From: Sulfuritalea sp. | GTDB lineage: Bacteria > Pseudomonadota > Gammaproteobacteria > Burkholderiales > Rhodocyclaceae | Direction of reading: 5' to 3' | NCBI GenBank assembly: GCA_023700805.1 | Contig: JAMPYF010000010.1 | Location: 41,407 to 105,406 of the forward strand | DNA length: 64,000 nucleotides | In this document: positions 1 to 8,922 of the stretch, piece by piece | Position numbering within the stretch: the stretch's first letter is position 1 | How the letters are laid out: the number at the start of each line of letters is the position of its first letter | The notes under the pieces: generated by a model | Seen by the model: the letters and a program-made list of their open reading frames with translations, nothing else | Told to the model about the DNA's origin: nothing | Database searches by the model: none | Made by a program: the position numbers and the translations under genes

Positions 1-113
1 TGGCTCGCCAGCAGCGCTTCGTGCCCGGCGAACTCGTCGCGGTACGCGGCCGGAATCCGGTTGCCGCCGTGCTCGCAGGTGACCAGGAATTCGATCCCGC
101 TGCGGCTTGCCAT
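1..113 (-). CDS. N-formylglutamate amidohydrolase family protein, 5' part only
   Basis: Only the first 37 codons are inside the window; the rest lies to the left. The N-terminus contains the VTCEHGGNRIP motif typical of the N-formylglutamate amidohydrolase (FGase) family, metal-dependent hydrolases that cleave N-acylated glutamate or related amide bonds. The ATG is 8 bp downstream of the stop of the GCS2-type ligase, so it is the last visible gene of the amidoligase cassette. In this setting it more likely processes a gamma-glutamyl or amidated product than takes part in histidine degradation; that is inference from context. Confidence 0.75.
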   Translation of the reverse strand, partial: MASRSGIEFLVTCEHGGNRIPAAYRDEFAGHEALLAS

Positions 114-121
114 CCCGGAAC

Positions 122-1375
122 TCATTGTTCCGACCCGATGAACAGGCGGTCTTCGGCGAGACAATCACAGAGTTCGCCGTAGACGGCCATGAGCTGCAGG
201 CGCGTGAAGCCGGTGCCGAGCGCACGCAGTATGCGCCGCGCCAGCGGCCCGCGATCGAGGATGGTGTCGAGCGGCGCCCGATCCACCTGGGACAGCAAGG
301 GATCGGCCGCGCAGTCGGCCAGCAGGTGCCGCCACAATTCATGCGCCGTGCAGCGGCCCCCGGGAAAGCCCAGCAGCGCAAGGAAGTCCGCGTCCTCGAT
401 CACCGCGCGCTCCGCGTCGCGGATGCAGGCGAGCAGGACGCGCAGGAGCCTGCCGGTATCGACCGCCCGCTGCTCCGTGGCTCCCGACCAACGGTCGGCA
501 TACAGTGCCCGCGCCACGGCGCCGGTGAGCGCGGCAATGGCGACATCGGCCCGCGGGCATTCCTGCACGTCGAGGACGCGAACCTCCAGCGCATTGCGGT
601 CGAAGCGGGGTATCGCAGCCCGGGCATTGAGCCATTCGTGGCGCAACACGCCCGCGGGATCAAGCGGTGCGATGTCCCGGTACATCGGCGCCAGCACCGT
701 CGCCACGTATCCGGCGCGGCTGTCGGCATTGTCCGGAACGAACCGGCCGATCAGCGCGGGCACGCGCGCCGGGTGCTGTCGATAGCACTCCATGCGGAAG
801 TCGAGCTCGCCACGCGCGCGCCCGTCCGCCACCGGCGAGCTGGCCGCCAGCGCGGGCAGGATCGGCAGCAGCACGCGCACGGCGGCATGCAGGCGCGCGA
901 ACTCCTCGTCGCCGGCGAAAGGCAGGTTCAGGTGCATGCTCTGGATGTTGGCCCAGCCGTGGCTGCGGCAATCGAAGATGCGGTCGTAGGTCTGGTAGAT
1001 CGCCGCGTTGCCGTGCGGCCAGAGCCGACTTTCCGTTGCCGGGTCCATCCACGGATGCATGGCGGTGGGCATGAGGCGGGCGCCGAAGCCGGCGAGCAGC
1101 TCGTCGATGCGCCCTACCTCGGCCTGGAAGCCTGCCGCAAGGCCATCGAGGCGGGCGTCCGGCGCGGTGTTCTTGATCTCGACCAAGTGCAGCACCAGTT
1201 CGTTCGACCAGCCGAAACGCCCGCGATCGACATCGGCCACATACTCACCGGCGGCCTTGCGCAGCAACTGGTCCGCGATCGGCAGCACGGCGAGGGTCCG
1301 CCGGTCCACGATCATGTATTCCAGTTCGATGCCGTAGCCGGCGAATGCTTCGAGGGGTTTGCCGTCGCTGGTCAT
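122..1375 (-). CDS. GCS2-family carboxylate-amine ligase (YbdK-like)
   Basis: 417 aa, full length for the YbdK/GCS2 branch of glutamate-cysteine ligase-like enzymes. These have a glutamine-synthetase fold and join the gamma-carboxyl of glutamate to an amine at the cost of ATP. Visible signatures are GIELEYMIVD near the N-terminus (metal-binding Glu residues), the HPWMDP segment near residue 108 and MHLNLPF near 148. The ATG overlaps the stop of the upstream RimK-like gene (ATGA), implying translational coupling. Its partners are an ATP-grasp ligase, a C39-like peptidase and an FGase, so the amine acceptor is probably not free cysteine. The actual substrate cannot be read from the sequence. 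Confidence 0.85.
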   Translation of the reverse strand: MTSDGKPLEAFAGYGIELEYMIVDRRTLAVLPIADQLLRKAAGEYVADVDRGRFGWSNELVLHLVEIKNTAPDARLDGLAAGFQAEVGRIDELLAGFGARLMPTAMHPWMDPATESRLWPHGNAAIYQTYDRIFDCRSHGWANIQSMHLNLPFAGDEEFARLHAAVRVLLPILPALAASSPVADGRARGELDFRMECYRQHPARVPALIGRFVPDNADSRAGYVATVLAPMYRDIAPLDPAGVLRHEWLNARAAIPRFDRNALEVRVLDVQECPRADVAIAALTGAVARALYADRWSGATEQRAVDTGRLLRVLLACIRDAERAVIEDADFLALLGFPGGRCTAHELWRHLLADCAADPLLSQVDRAPLDTILDRGPLARRILRALGTGFTRLQLMAVYGELCDCLAEDRLFIGSEQ

Positions 1376-2844
1376 GGCTGGTAGCTCCTGCGTTCCGCCA
1401 TCCGGCGGGCGAATACGTCCATCACCGTGCGGTAGAGGGCATCACCGAGCACGGCGTCCTCGTTCCCCGCATCGACGTTGGGGTTGTCGTTCACTTCAAT
1501 GACGCAGTAACGGCGCCCGACCTGCTTGAGGTCCACACCATAGAAGCCGTCGCCGAACAGGTTCGCCGCCTTGAGAGCGATCCCGATCACCTGCAGCGGC
1601 GCCTCGTCGAGCGGCAGCGCCACGACGGGACCCTCTTCGTAGTGCGCCCGGCCGGGGATGTAGTTGACGATCTGCCAGTGCCCTGGCGCCATGTAGTATT
1701 TGCAGACGAACAGCGGGCGTCGGTCGAGGATGCCGACGCGCCAGTCGAACTCCGTCGGCAGGTACTCCTGGGCCACGATCAGATCGGACTTTTCCAGCAT
1801 GCCGCCGACCAGCGCGTCGAGCTCCGCCACCGATTCTGCCTTGGCCACGCCGAGCGAGAGCGAGCTGTCCGGCTGCTTGAGCACACAGGGCAGGCCGAGG
1901 CTCGGCACGATCTCGCGCAGATTGTCGCGATGGACAAGCAGCGTCTTCGGCGCGGAAATGCCATGGCGGTCCAGCAGTTCGGCCAGGTAGACCTTGTTGT
2001 TGCAACGGAGGATCGAATCCGGATCGTCGATCACCACCAGCCCCTCGGCAGCGGCCCGACGCGAGAAACGGTAGGTGTAGTGGTCAATGAAGGTGTTGTC
2101 GCGGATGAAAAGGCCGTCGAAGCGGCCGAGCCGCCCGATGTCTGCACGACCGATGACCTCGGTCTGGATGCCCGCCCCGCGCGCGGCCTTCTCGAAGCTG
2201 GCGATCGCGCGGGCGTTCGACGCCTGCAGGTCATTGTCGCGGTCATGCAGTATCGCCAGATCGAAGGCGGGCCTGGGTTGGTGCCGAGGCCGCGGCCGAT
2301 GGCCAGCCAAGAACCGGCGCGCCGCCTCGATGACGAACTCGCGATGCGGCAGCGGAATGTCGCTGGCCGCGATCGGCCTGACGCTCTTCACGTGCCAGGC
2401 GCCGCCGTTCCTGCGTGCGAACACGGCGCGCAGCAGCGGGGCCTGGAACAGTTCGAAGATCTGCCGGGCGAGCGCGTCGTAGCGGGCGGCAACATTGCGG
2501 CCGAAATAAATGCTGAGGGTGAACTCGGCGGACTTGATCTGCGCCAGTGCCTTCGCCACCAAGTCGTCCATGCCGGCGGCGAGCAGGCGCACCAAATTCT
2601 GCGACTGCAGGTCCTCGATGGCGGACACGCGCGGCAGCGGCTTGTGGCCCCGCGCCTCGGCCAGCAGGGAGACGTAATAGCCGAAGCTCTGGTAGCGGTA
2701 TGACTTGCAGAGGTTGTAGACCTGCACGCCGCGCTCGCTGCCCCAGGCCGGATCGGTCAGGTAGGCACGCGCGGCCAAGACGCTGACGCCGGGAATCGCC
2801 AACGGCCAGTCCTTCGGATTGCCGACGACGACGAGGACCTTCAT
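1372..2844 (-). CDS. RimK-like ATP-grasp amidoligase with N-terminal RimK-associated domain
   Basis: 490 aa. The first ~190 residues (MKVLVVVGNPKDWP onward) resemble the extra N-terminal domain seen in longer RimK-type ligases. Residues ~195-480 form an ATP-grasp: CNNKVYLAELL, the nucleotide-binding LPCVLKQPDSSLSLG segment, EFDWRVGILDRRP, and the Mg-binding IEVNDNPNVDAG near the C-terminus. RimK-family enzymes ligate amino acids, often glutamate, to an acceptor carboxylate. The ATG was chosen because it overlaps the stop of the upstream peptidase gene by 4 bp; the open frame continues further upstream only inside that gene. It is coupled to the GCS2 ligase downstream by another ATGA overlap. 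Confidence 0.85.
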   Translation of the reverse strand: MKVLVVVGNPKDWPLAIPGVSVLAARAYLTDPAWGSERGVQVYNLCKSYRYQSFGYYVSLLAEARGHKPLPRVSAIEDLQSQNLVRLLAAGMDDLVAKALAQIKSAEFTLSIYFGRNVAARYDALARQIFELFQAPLLRAVFARRNGGAWHVKSVRPIAASDIPLPHREFVIEAARRFLAGHRPRPRHQPRPAFDLAILHDRDNDLQASNARAIASFEKAARGAGIQTEVIGRADIGRLGRFDGLFIRDNTFIDHYTYRFSRRAAAEGLVVIDDPDSILRCNNKVYLAELLDRHGISAPKTLLVHRDNLREIVPSLGLPCVLKQPDSSLSLGVAKAESVAELDALVGGMLEKSDLIVAQEYLPTEFDWRVGILDRRPLFVCKYYMAPGHWQIVNYIPGRAHYEEGPVVALPLDEAPLQVIGIALKAANLFGDGFYGVDLKQVGRRYCVIEVNDNPNVDAGNEDAVLGDALYRTVMDVFARRMAERRSYQP

Positions 2845-3566
2845 GACGCGGCTCCGGGCGGCGGCCGGATGACCAGCATGTTGGCGTCGTGCGTCACGAT
2901 GCCGAGCAGGATGGCGCCGACCGCGCGATCGATGTTGAGCCAGTACTCGCGCTCGACCCCGTAGGGATGGGGCCCGTAGGGGTCGCTGACCAGCACCGTG
3001 CGCGCCGGCCGGTCGTAGCCGGCGAGCACGACGAAATGGCCGCCCGGAGTGCCGCGGATGTCGTCGGGCAGGTCCTGCGGGCCATACTCGCGCATGGCGC
3101 GGTAGAGATAAGTCGAGCTGAGACCGGTGATGATCGGCATGCGCCGACGCAGCAAGCCGCGCAGCAGGTAGCGCGACAAGGTCGTCATGCGCAGGCGTCC
3201 GCCGAGCCGCAGGAACTCGACATAGCCGGCGGTGACTTCCTGCACCCGACTGTCGTCGGGCTTCTCGGCCCGCTGTCGCAGCAGGCGCTGGGCGATATCG
3301 ACGTTGCCGACGAACCAGGACGGGTCGAACACCTTCAGGTTGAACGTATAGATGGTTGCCTGCAGGCCTCGACGAAGCGCGTCGCAGGCGAGAAATACCG
3401 CAACAGTGCCCCCGCGCTCGAGCTTGCCGGTGCGGGCGATCACCTGCGACAGCGGCTCCTCCCAACCCCAGTAACGGTAAATGGCGTGCAGGCAGGTGGG
3501 GCCGCAGGTGGTTTCGTCGGGCTGGGGCAGCATCTCGACGGGAAGGCGGACCCTCGGCGGCAGCAT
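2841..3566 (-). CDS. C39-like cysteine peptidase
   Basis: 241 aa, no signal peptide or obvious membrane segment. The papain/C39-like catalytic pattern is present: QPDETTCGPTCLHAIYRYWG supplies the oxyanion Gln and the nucleophile Cys, GGHFVVLAGYD the His, and the VSDPYG segment the Asp. C39 peptidases usually cleave double-glycine leaders or act on peptide amides. As a stand-alone cytosolic protein coupled by overlap to a RimK-like ligase, it could trim or transamidate the peptide substrate of that ligase. It starts 3 bp after the stop of a decayed marC gene. No precursor-peptide gene is visible nearby. Confidence 0.8.
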   Translation of the reverse strand: MLPPRVRLPVEMLPQPDETTCGPTCLHAIYRYWGWEEPLSQVIARTGKLERGGTVAVFLACDALRRGLQATIYTFNLKVFDPSWFVGNVDIAQRLLRQRAEKPDDSRVQEVTAGYVEFLRLGGRLRMTTLSRYLLRGLLRRRMPIITGLSSTYLYRAMREYGPQDLPDDIRGTPGGHFVVLAGYDRPARTVLVSDPYGPHPYGVEREYWLNIDRAVGAILLGIVTHDANMLVIRPPPGAAS

Positions 3567-3569
3567 CGC

Positions 3570-3923
3570 CTAAGCTCCGACCGGCGCAGGGAACAGTTCC
3601 CGCAACCCGACCGCCATCGACTCCACCCCGATTGCCGCGGGCAGCAGACCCTGGAGACGTGTGGCGACGTTGAAGCCGCCCTCTCCCTGCAGGCGCACCA
3701 TGCCCGGCCCCTCGTGGGCGTTGGCGCCGTTGGCTGCCTCGGTCGTCTGCCTCAGATTGCCCGGCTTCGCCCGAAGTATGGTCAACGCCATCAGCAGCAC
3801 CAAGCCACCGGCGATACGGAACGAGGAAAGGCTCGTGCCGAGGAAGAACGGGATCGCCATGCAGGGATCGGGCACCGCGATCGGCGTAACGGTAAAGCCG
3901 AAATGTCCGAGCCAGGTTTCCAT
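3570..3923 (-). pseudogene. MarC-family membrane protein remnant with two internal deletions
   Basis: 117 aa where MarC proteins are about 200-215 aa. Three collinear pieces of a MarC protein can be recognised: an N-terminal AVPDPCMAIPFFLG piece (TM1 region), a central SSFRIAGGLVLLMALTIL piece (TM3) and a C-terminal GGFNVATRLQGLL / AAIGVESMAVGLRELFP piece (last TM). The stretches that should hold TM2 and TM4-5 are missing, yet the frame stays open. A functional six-helix protein is unlikely, so it is called a remnant; a short membrane peptide cannot be excluded. It sits between rtcB (stop 3925) and the peptidase gene, and its internal DNA could carry a promoter for the amidoligase cassette. 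Confidence 0.65.
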
Positions 3924-3924
3924 C

Positions 3925-5355
3925 TCATCCCTTGACGCAGATCACCGGCGACAGCCGCGCCACTTTGCCGGCCAGTCCAGCGTGTTCGGAGGCATCGACC
4001 ACGGCCGTCACGTCCTTGTAGGCCAGGGGCGCTTCTTCGGCGACGCCGCGCGAACTCGTGCTGCGGATCAGAATGCCCCGCGCCGCGAGGTCGTCGACAA
4101 CGGCGCGTCCGTGCCAGCGCCGAGCCGCCTCATGGCGGCTCATTGCCCGTCCCGCACCATGACAGGCAGAGCCGAAGGCGCGCTCCTCCGTGCCGGCGGC
4201 CCCGGCCAGCACATAGGAAGCCGTGCCCATGCTGCCGCCGATCAATACTGGCTGTCCGGCACGGGAATATTCGTGCGGCAGTTCGACGTGTCCCGGCCCG
4301 AAAGCCCGCGTCGCGCCCTTGCGATGCACGAACAGCCGGCGCCTCTGCCCGTCGACGCTATGCGTCTCCTCCTTGCAGGTGTTGTGCGAGACGTCATAGA
4401 GCAGCGGCAGGTGCACGCCCGGGAACACCTCGGAAAAGGCCTGCCGCGCCAGATGGGTGAGTATCTGCCGGTTGGCCAGCGCACAGTTGATTGCCGCGCG
4501 CATGGCGCCCAGGTACCGTATTCCCAGCGCCGACTTCAGCGGCGCGCAGGCCAGTTCCCGATCAGGCAGCGCGATGTCGGCTGCCGGCGCGGCCAGCACC
4601 ATCTCGCGCAGGTAGTCGGTGCCGACCTGGTGCCCGAGGCCGCGCGAACCGCAATGGAGGCTGACCACGACGTCACCGGGCGCGAGGCCGTACGCCTTGG
4701 CCGCCGCATCGTCGAAGATCTCGCTCACCACCTGCACCTCAAGGTAATGATTGCCGGAACCCAGCGTCCCCATTTCGTCGCGCTGCCGCCGCCTGGCCTG
4801 GTCCGACACGGCGCCGGGATCGGCGCCGGTGACGCAGCCGAACTCCTCGATATGCGTGAGATCGACCTCGGAACCGTAGCCTTCCGCGACCGCCCAGCGG
4901 GCGCCTCCCCTGAGCATCGCCGCCATCCCGGCCGGATCGAGATGGACACCGCCGGTGCTGCCGATACCGGCGGGAATGCGGGCGAAGAGCCGGTCGGCCA
5001 AACGCGCCTTTTGCGCCTCGATGTCGGCGAGCTTCAAGCCCGTGTGCAGGGTGCGCACGCCGCAGGAAATGTCGAAGCCGACGCCGCCGGCCGAGACCAC
5101 TCCGCCCTCGTCGGCGTCGAAGGCGGCGACGCCCCCGATCGGAAAGCCGTAGCCCCAGTGGGCGTCGGGCATCGCGTAGGAGGCGGCGACGATGCCCGGC
5201 AGGCTGGCGACGTTGGCGACTTGCTCGCGCACTTTCTCGTCCATCGCGGCGACCAGTTCGCGCGAAGCGAAGATAACGCCCGGCACGCGCATGCGCCCGG
5301 TGGCGGGCAACTGCCATTCGAATTCCCCGCGCTGCTTCAGTTGCGTAAGTTCCAT
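3925..5355 (-). CDS. rtcB: RtcB RNA ligase (3'-phosphate/5'-OH RNA splicing ligase)
   Basis: 476 aa. RtcB seals RNA with 2',3'-cyclic phosphate or 3'-phosphate ends to 5'-OH ends using GTP and Mn2+. Metal and guanylylation motifs are visible: GVGFDISCGVR (metal Cys), GSGNHYLEV, LHCGSRGLGHQ, YDVSHNTCKEE, HRKGATRAF, GSMGTASYVLAG, and CHGAGR with the guanylylated His. The start at 5355 has GGGAG five bases upstream; the open frame upstream of it is dnaJ read out of frame. Archease, its activating partner, is encoded in the same directon (10877-11302) with Hsp70, Lon-like and DnaJ genes between them. Confidence 0.96.
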   Translation of the reverse strand: MELTQLKQRGEFEWQLPATGRMRVPGVIFASRELVAAMDEKVREQVANVASLPGIVAASYAMPDAHWGYGFPIGGVAAFDADEGGVVSAGGVGFDISCGVRTLHTGLKLADIEAQKARLADRLFARIPAGIGSTGGVHLDPAGMAAMLRGGARWAVAEGYGSEVDLTHIEEFGCVTGADPGAVSDQARRRQRDEMGTLGSGNHYLEVQVVSEIFDDAAAKAYGLAPGDVVVSLHCGSRGLGHQVGTDYLREMVLAAPAADIALPDRELACAPLKSALGIRYLGAMRAAINCALANRQILTHLARQAFSEVFPGVHLPLLYDVSHNTCKEETHSVDGQRRRLFVHRKGATRAFGPGHVELPHEYSRAGQPVLIGGSMGTASYVLAGAAGTEERAFGSACHGAGRAMSRHEAARRWHGRAVVDDLAARGILIRSTSSRGVAEEAPLAYKDVTAVVDASEHAGLAGKVARLSPVICVKG

Positions 5356-5372
5356 GTCGGCTCCCTGGCCGA

Positions 5373-6455
5373 TCAGTGGCGCAGATCGCGCAGCTGCTCG
5401 TAGTGCCGCCGCTCGTCGGCGGAAAGATGCTCGGGCACGAGCACACGCAAGCGCAGCAGCAGGTCGCCGCGCTGCCGGTTGCCGAAATGCGGCAGTCCCT
5501 TGCCGCGCAGGCGCAGCACCGTATCGGGCTGGGTTCCCGGCGGCACCGTGACTCTGGTCGTGGCGTCGAGCGTCGGAACCTCCAGTTCGGCGCCGAGCAC
5601 CGCGTCCGGCAGGCTCACGTCCTGCACGCGCCACAGGTCCGCCCCCGCGCGCTCGAAGCGCGCGTCGGGCAGGGTGTGCACGACGACGAAGAGGTCGCCG
5701 GCCTGGCCATTTGGCGCCGGAGCCGCCAGGCCGTGGCCGGGAATGCGCAGCACCATGCCCTCCTCGACGCCGACCGGAACATTGACGGTGAGCGTCTCCG
5801 CGCGCTCGACCTGTCCCTGGCCGTGACATTCCGGGCAGGGCTCGTCGATGATGGAGCCGCGCCCGCTGCAGGCCGGACAGGGCGTCACTTGCTGGAAAGT
5901 GACGCCGCCTTCGCGCCGGCTCTTGACCTCGCGGCCGCTGCCGTGACAGGCAGCGCAGGCGCGCGGCGAAGTGCCGGGCTTGGCGCCGCTGCCTTTGCAG
6001 CCGGGACATTGCACCGCACGCTCGACCCGCAGCCGCTCCTCGCCGCCGCCGACGACACGCGCCAGCGGCACCCGCAGCACCGCTTCGAGGTTGGCGCCGC
6101 GCTGCGGTCCGGCGGAACGCCGCCGGCCGCCGAAGAAGCGGTCGAAGATGCCGCCGCCGAAATCGAAGCCGAGGCCGCCGAACAGATTGTCGAAATCGAT
6201 GCCGCCGAACAGGTCCTCCGGCCGCATGCCCTCGACGCCGGCAAAGCCGCCGGCATCGTAATCGGCGCGCTTCTTCGGATCGGAGAGCACGGCATAGGCC
6301 TCGGCAATCTCCTTGAAATGCTCCTCCGCACCAGGCTCCTTGTTGCGGTCGGGATGGAACTTGAGGGCGAGCGTGCGGAACGCGTCCTTGATGGCCTTGG
6401 CATCGGCCTCGCGGGGTACGCCGAGAACTTCGTAGTAGTCGCGCTTGGCAGTAAT
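5373..6455 (-). CDS. dnaJ: DnaJ/Hsp40 co-chaperone (type I), probable non-canonical start
   Basis: About 360 aa. The J domain ([14 protein letters not shown], with HPD in LKFHPDRNK) is followed by a Gly/Phe-rich linker ([21 protein letters not shown]), four CxxCxGxG zinc repeats ([32 protein letters not shown]) and the C-terminal substrate-binding domain. It should stimulate the Hsp70 encoded two genes upstream. Between the stop of the Lon-like gene (6487) and the J domain there is no in-frame ATG, GTG or TTG. The best candidate is ATT at 6455, seven bases after a GGGGGA Shine-Dalgarno; ATC at 6458 is an alternative. A TTG at 6536 would overlap the upstream gene by 50 bp and add an Arg-rich leader. 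Confidence 0.85.
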   Translation of the reverse strand: MTAKRDYYEVLGVPREADAKAIKDAFRTLALKFHPDRNKEPGAEEHFKEIAEAYAVLSDPKKRADYDAGGFAGVEGMRPEDLFGGIDFDNLFGGLGFDFGGGIFDRFFGGRRRSAGPQRGANLEAVLRVPLARVVGGGEERLRVERAVQCPGCKGSGAKPGTSPRACAACHGSGREVKSRREGGVTFQQVTPCPACSGRGSIIDEPCPECHGQGQVERAETLTVNVPVGVEEGMVLRIPGHGLAAPAPNGQAGDLFVVVHTLPDARFERAGADLWRVQDVSLPDAVLGAELEVPTLDATTRVTVPPGTQPDTVLRLRGKGLPHFGNRQRGDLLLRLRVLVPEHLSADERRHYEQLRDLRH

Positions 6456-6486
6456 GATCGATTCCCCCGGTCGGCGGCCGCGCTGT

Positions 6487-8910
6487 TCAGTCCGTCTTCT
6501 TCTTCGCCCTGTTTTTCCCTGCCTGGCGCCGCGCAAACGATTCCCGGGTCTCGATCAGTTGGCCCAGGCGCGTTGCGACCCGACGATTGACGCTTTCCTC
6601 GGGATAGTTCCCATTGGCATCGGCTTCCCCGGCCGCCACGCCGGTCAGCAAGGCGATGGCCTGATCGATGTCTTCCACGGCATAGATGGCGAACTTCCCG
6701 CTTGCGGCCGCGGCGACGACATCATGGCGCAGCATCAGGTGCTTGACGTTCGCGGCCGGGATCAGCACGCCCTGGTTGCCGCTCAGGCCACGCGCTGCGC
6801 AGATATCGAAAAAGCCCTCGATCTTTTCATTGACCGCGCCGATCGCCTGCGCCTGGCCGAACTGGTTGACCGAGCCGGTAATCGCCAGCGCCTGGCTGAT
6901 CGGCGCATCCGCGAGATTGGACAGCAGCGCGCACAACTCGGCCAGCGAAGCGCTGTCGCCTTCGACCATGCCGTAGGACTGCTCGAACACCAGGCTCGCC
7001 GAGAGCGCCAGCGGACGGTTCTTCGCATAGCGCGTGGCGAGGAAGGAAGAGAGGATCAGGACGCCCTTGGAATGTATCGCGCCCGAGAGTTTCACCTCGC
7101 GTTCGATATTGACCAGGTCGCCTTCGCCCAGCCGGGTGTTGGCGGTGATGCGGATCGGCTGGGCGAACGCGAAGCTGCCGAGTTCTATCACAGACAGGCC
7201 GTTGACCTGGCCGGCTACCGCGCCATCGGTGGCAATCATCAGCGTGTCGCGCAGGATCGCCTCGTACAGCCGTTCCCTGATCCGGTCCTGGCGGCGGATC
7301 TGCCCATCGATCGCGTCCTGCACGTCGGCGGCCATCACCACGCCGCGGCCTGACTGTTGCGCAAGATAGTCGGCCTCGCGCAGCAGGTCGGCGATGCTGC
7401 GCATGTGGGTGGAAATTCGCTCGGCATCCTCGACCAGGCGCGCACTGTGTTCGATCACCCTGGCGACCGCGCCGCGGTCGAAAGGCAGCAAGGCTTCCTT
7501 GCGCGCCAGGGTCGCGATCAGGCGGGCAAACAACAGGTGGGTATCGGAGTTGCGCTCGATGCGATCCTCGAAATCCGCGGCGACCTTGAACAGTTCGACG
7601 AACTCCGGGTCGTATTGCTGCAGCAGGTAATAGAAGATGCGGTCGCCGAACAGGATCACCTTGGCGTTGAGCGGTATCGGCTCGGGCTCCAGCGATACGG
7701 TGCTGACCAGGCTGTACATCTGCCCGAGCGATTCGATGCGGATCTCGCGCGACTGCATGGCGCGCTTCAACCCCTCCCACGCAAAGGGCTGCACCAGCAG
7801 CTTGCGGATATCGAGCAGCAGGTAGCCGCCATTCGCGCTGTGCAGCGCCCCCGGCTTGATCAGCGTGAAGTCGGTGACCAGTGCGCCGAACTGCGCGATG
7901 TGCTCGATCCGTCCGACCAGATTGCTGTAGGTCGGGTTGTCTTCGCTGACAATCGGCGCGCCGGGTTGCTTGCCGTTGCTCGCCAGCGCATTGACCCGAT
8001 ATCGGCGGAAATTGTGCTGCGTCGCCATGGTGATGCCGCCGAAGGTCACGGTCTCTTCGGGCTTGCGGAAGGCGTCGACATTGTCGACGATGTCCTGCTG
8101 CACCTGGTCGAGATAGGCCAGCAGATCGGGCAGGTCGGCGTAGGCATCCTTCAGTTCGCTCACCAGATGGGCAACTGCCGACAAGGTGGTTTCACGGTCG
8201 AGTTGCTTGATCCGCTCGTGTTGCTCCTTGCGCCATTGCGGCATCTGCCGCATGATTTTCTCCAGCCGCCGCTGCAGCTTGCTGATGGCTTCCTCTACCT
8301 GCTGTTTCTCCTCATCCGGCAGCTTCTCGTACTCGCCGGGCGGGATCACCTCGTTATTGCGAACAGGCGCGAAAGCGAAACCGTCAGGCGTGCGCAGCAG
8401 CCTGACCTTCTGTTGCTCGGCAGCCGCGTTCAGGTCCTTGAAATCCTGCTCCTGCCGCTTGCCGAACTCCTCCTGGATCGCCGCGGCCTTGGCGCGATAC
8501 TCATCGCTCTCGAACAGCGCGGGGATCGCGCTGCGCAAATAGTCCACCAGATGATCGAGGCGCTCGCTGAGTTCCGCCCCCTTGCCGGAAGGCAAGCGGA
8601 GTGCGCGGGGTTTGTGCGGGTGCGCGAAATTGTTGACGTAGCACCAGTCGGGCGGGCATTGCTCCTTGGCGGCCTTCTTTTGAAGAAACTGTCGCACGGT
8701 ACTGGTCTTGCCCATGCCGGCCGGCCCGAGCACGAACAGGTTGTAGCCGTCCTGGCGGATGCCGGTACCGAAGCGGATCGCTTCCATCGCGCGCATCTGG
8801 CCGAGAATCTCGGTCAAATCATCGAGCTCGGCCGTGGTCTGAAAATCAAACTGTTCAGGAGCGCAGGGCTGGTGAAGCTGTTGCGCGGGCAGTGGGGAAT
8901 GAAGCGTCAT
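6487..8910 (-). CDS. Lon-like ATP-dependent protease (YcbZ/LonB type)
   Basis: 807 aa. An N-terminal AAA+ module has the Walker A motif GPAGMGKTS near residue 58. It is followed by a long inserted coiled-coil region rich in Glu/Lys/Gln (about 150-270) and a C-terminal Lon peptidase domain. The catalytic Ser is in [14 protein letters not shown] and the catalytic Lys in [13 protein letters not shown], the Ser-Lys dyad of family S16. It is a cytosolic quality-control protease of the LonB/YcbZ branch rather than housekeeping Lon. The stop of the Hsp70 gene is 12 bp upstream, so these are almost certainly co-transcribed, linking unfolding and degradation. Confidence 0.92.
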   Translation of the reverse strand: MTLHSPLPAQQLHQPCAPEQFDFQTTAELDDLTEILGQMRAMEAIRFGTGIRQDGYNLFVLGPAGMGKTSTVRQFLQKKAAKEQCPPDWCYVNNFAHPHKPRALRLPSGKGAELSERLDHLVDYLRSAIPALFESDEYRAKAAAIQEEFGKRQEQDFKDLNAAAEQQKVRLLRTPDGFAFAPVRNNEVIPPGEYEKLPDEEKQQVEEAISKLQRRLEKIMRQMPQWRKEQHERIKQLDRETTLSAVAHLVSELKDAYADLPDLLAYLDQVQQDIVDNVDAFRKPEETVTFGGITMATQHNFRRYRVNALASNGKQPGAPIVSEDNPTYSNLVGRIEHIAQFGALVTDFTLIKPGALHSANGGYLLLDIRKLLVQPFAWEGLKRAMQSREIRIESLGQMYSLVSTVSLEPEPIPLNAKVILFGDRIFYYLLQQYDPEFVELFKVAADFEDRIERNSDTHLLFARLIATLARKEALLPFDRGAVARVIEHSARLVEDAERISTHMRSIADLLREADYLAQQSGRGVVMAADVQDAIDGQIRRQDRIRERLYEAILRDTLMIATDGAVAGQVNGLSVIELGSFAFAQPIRITANTRLGEGDLVNIEREVKLSGAIHSKGVLILSSFLATRYAKNRPLALSASLVFEQSYGMVEGDSASLAELCALLSNLADAPISQALAITGSVNQFGQAQAIGAVNEKIEGFFDICAARGLSGNQGVLIPAANVKHLMLRHDVVAAAASGKFAIYAVEDIDQAIALLTGVAAGEADANGNYPEESVNRRVATRLGQLIETRESFARRQAGKNRAKKKTD

Positions 8911-8922
8911 GATGCAGGCGGC

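Noticed and set aside
107..1384. 425-aa open frame on the plus strand
   Set aside because: It lies exactly antisense to the GCS2 ligase, has Arg/Gly/His-rich low-information sequence and no family motifs; it is a GC-rich shadow frame.
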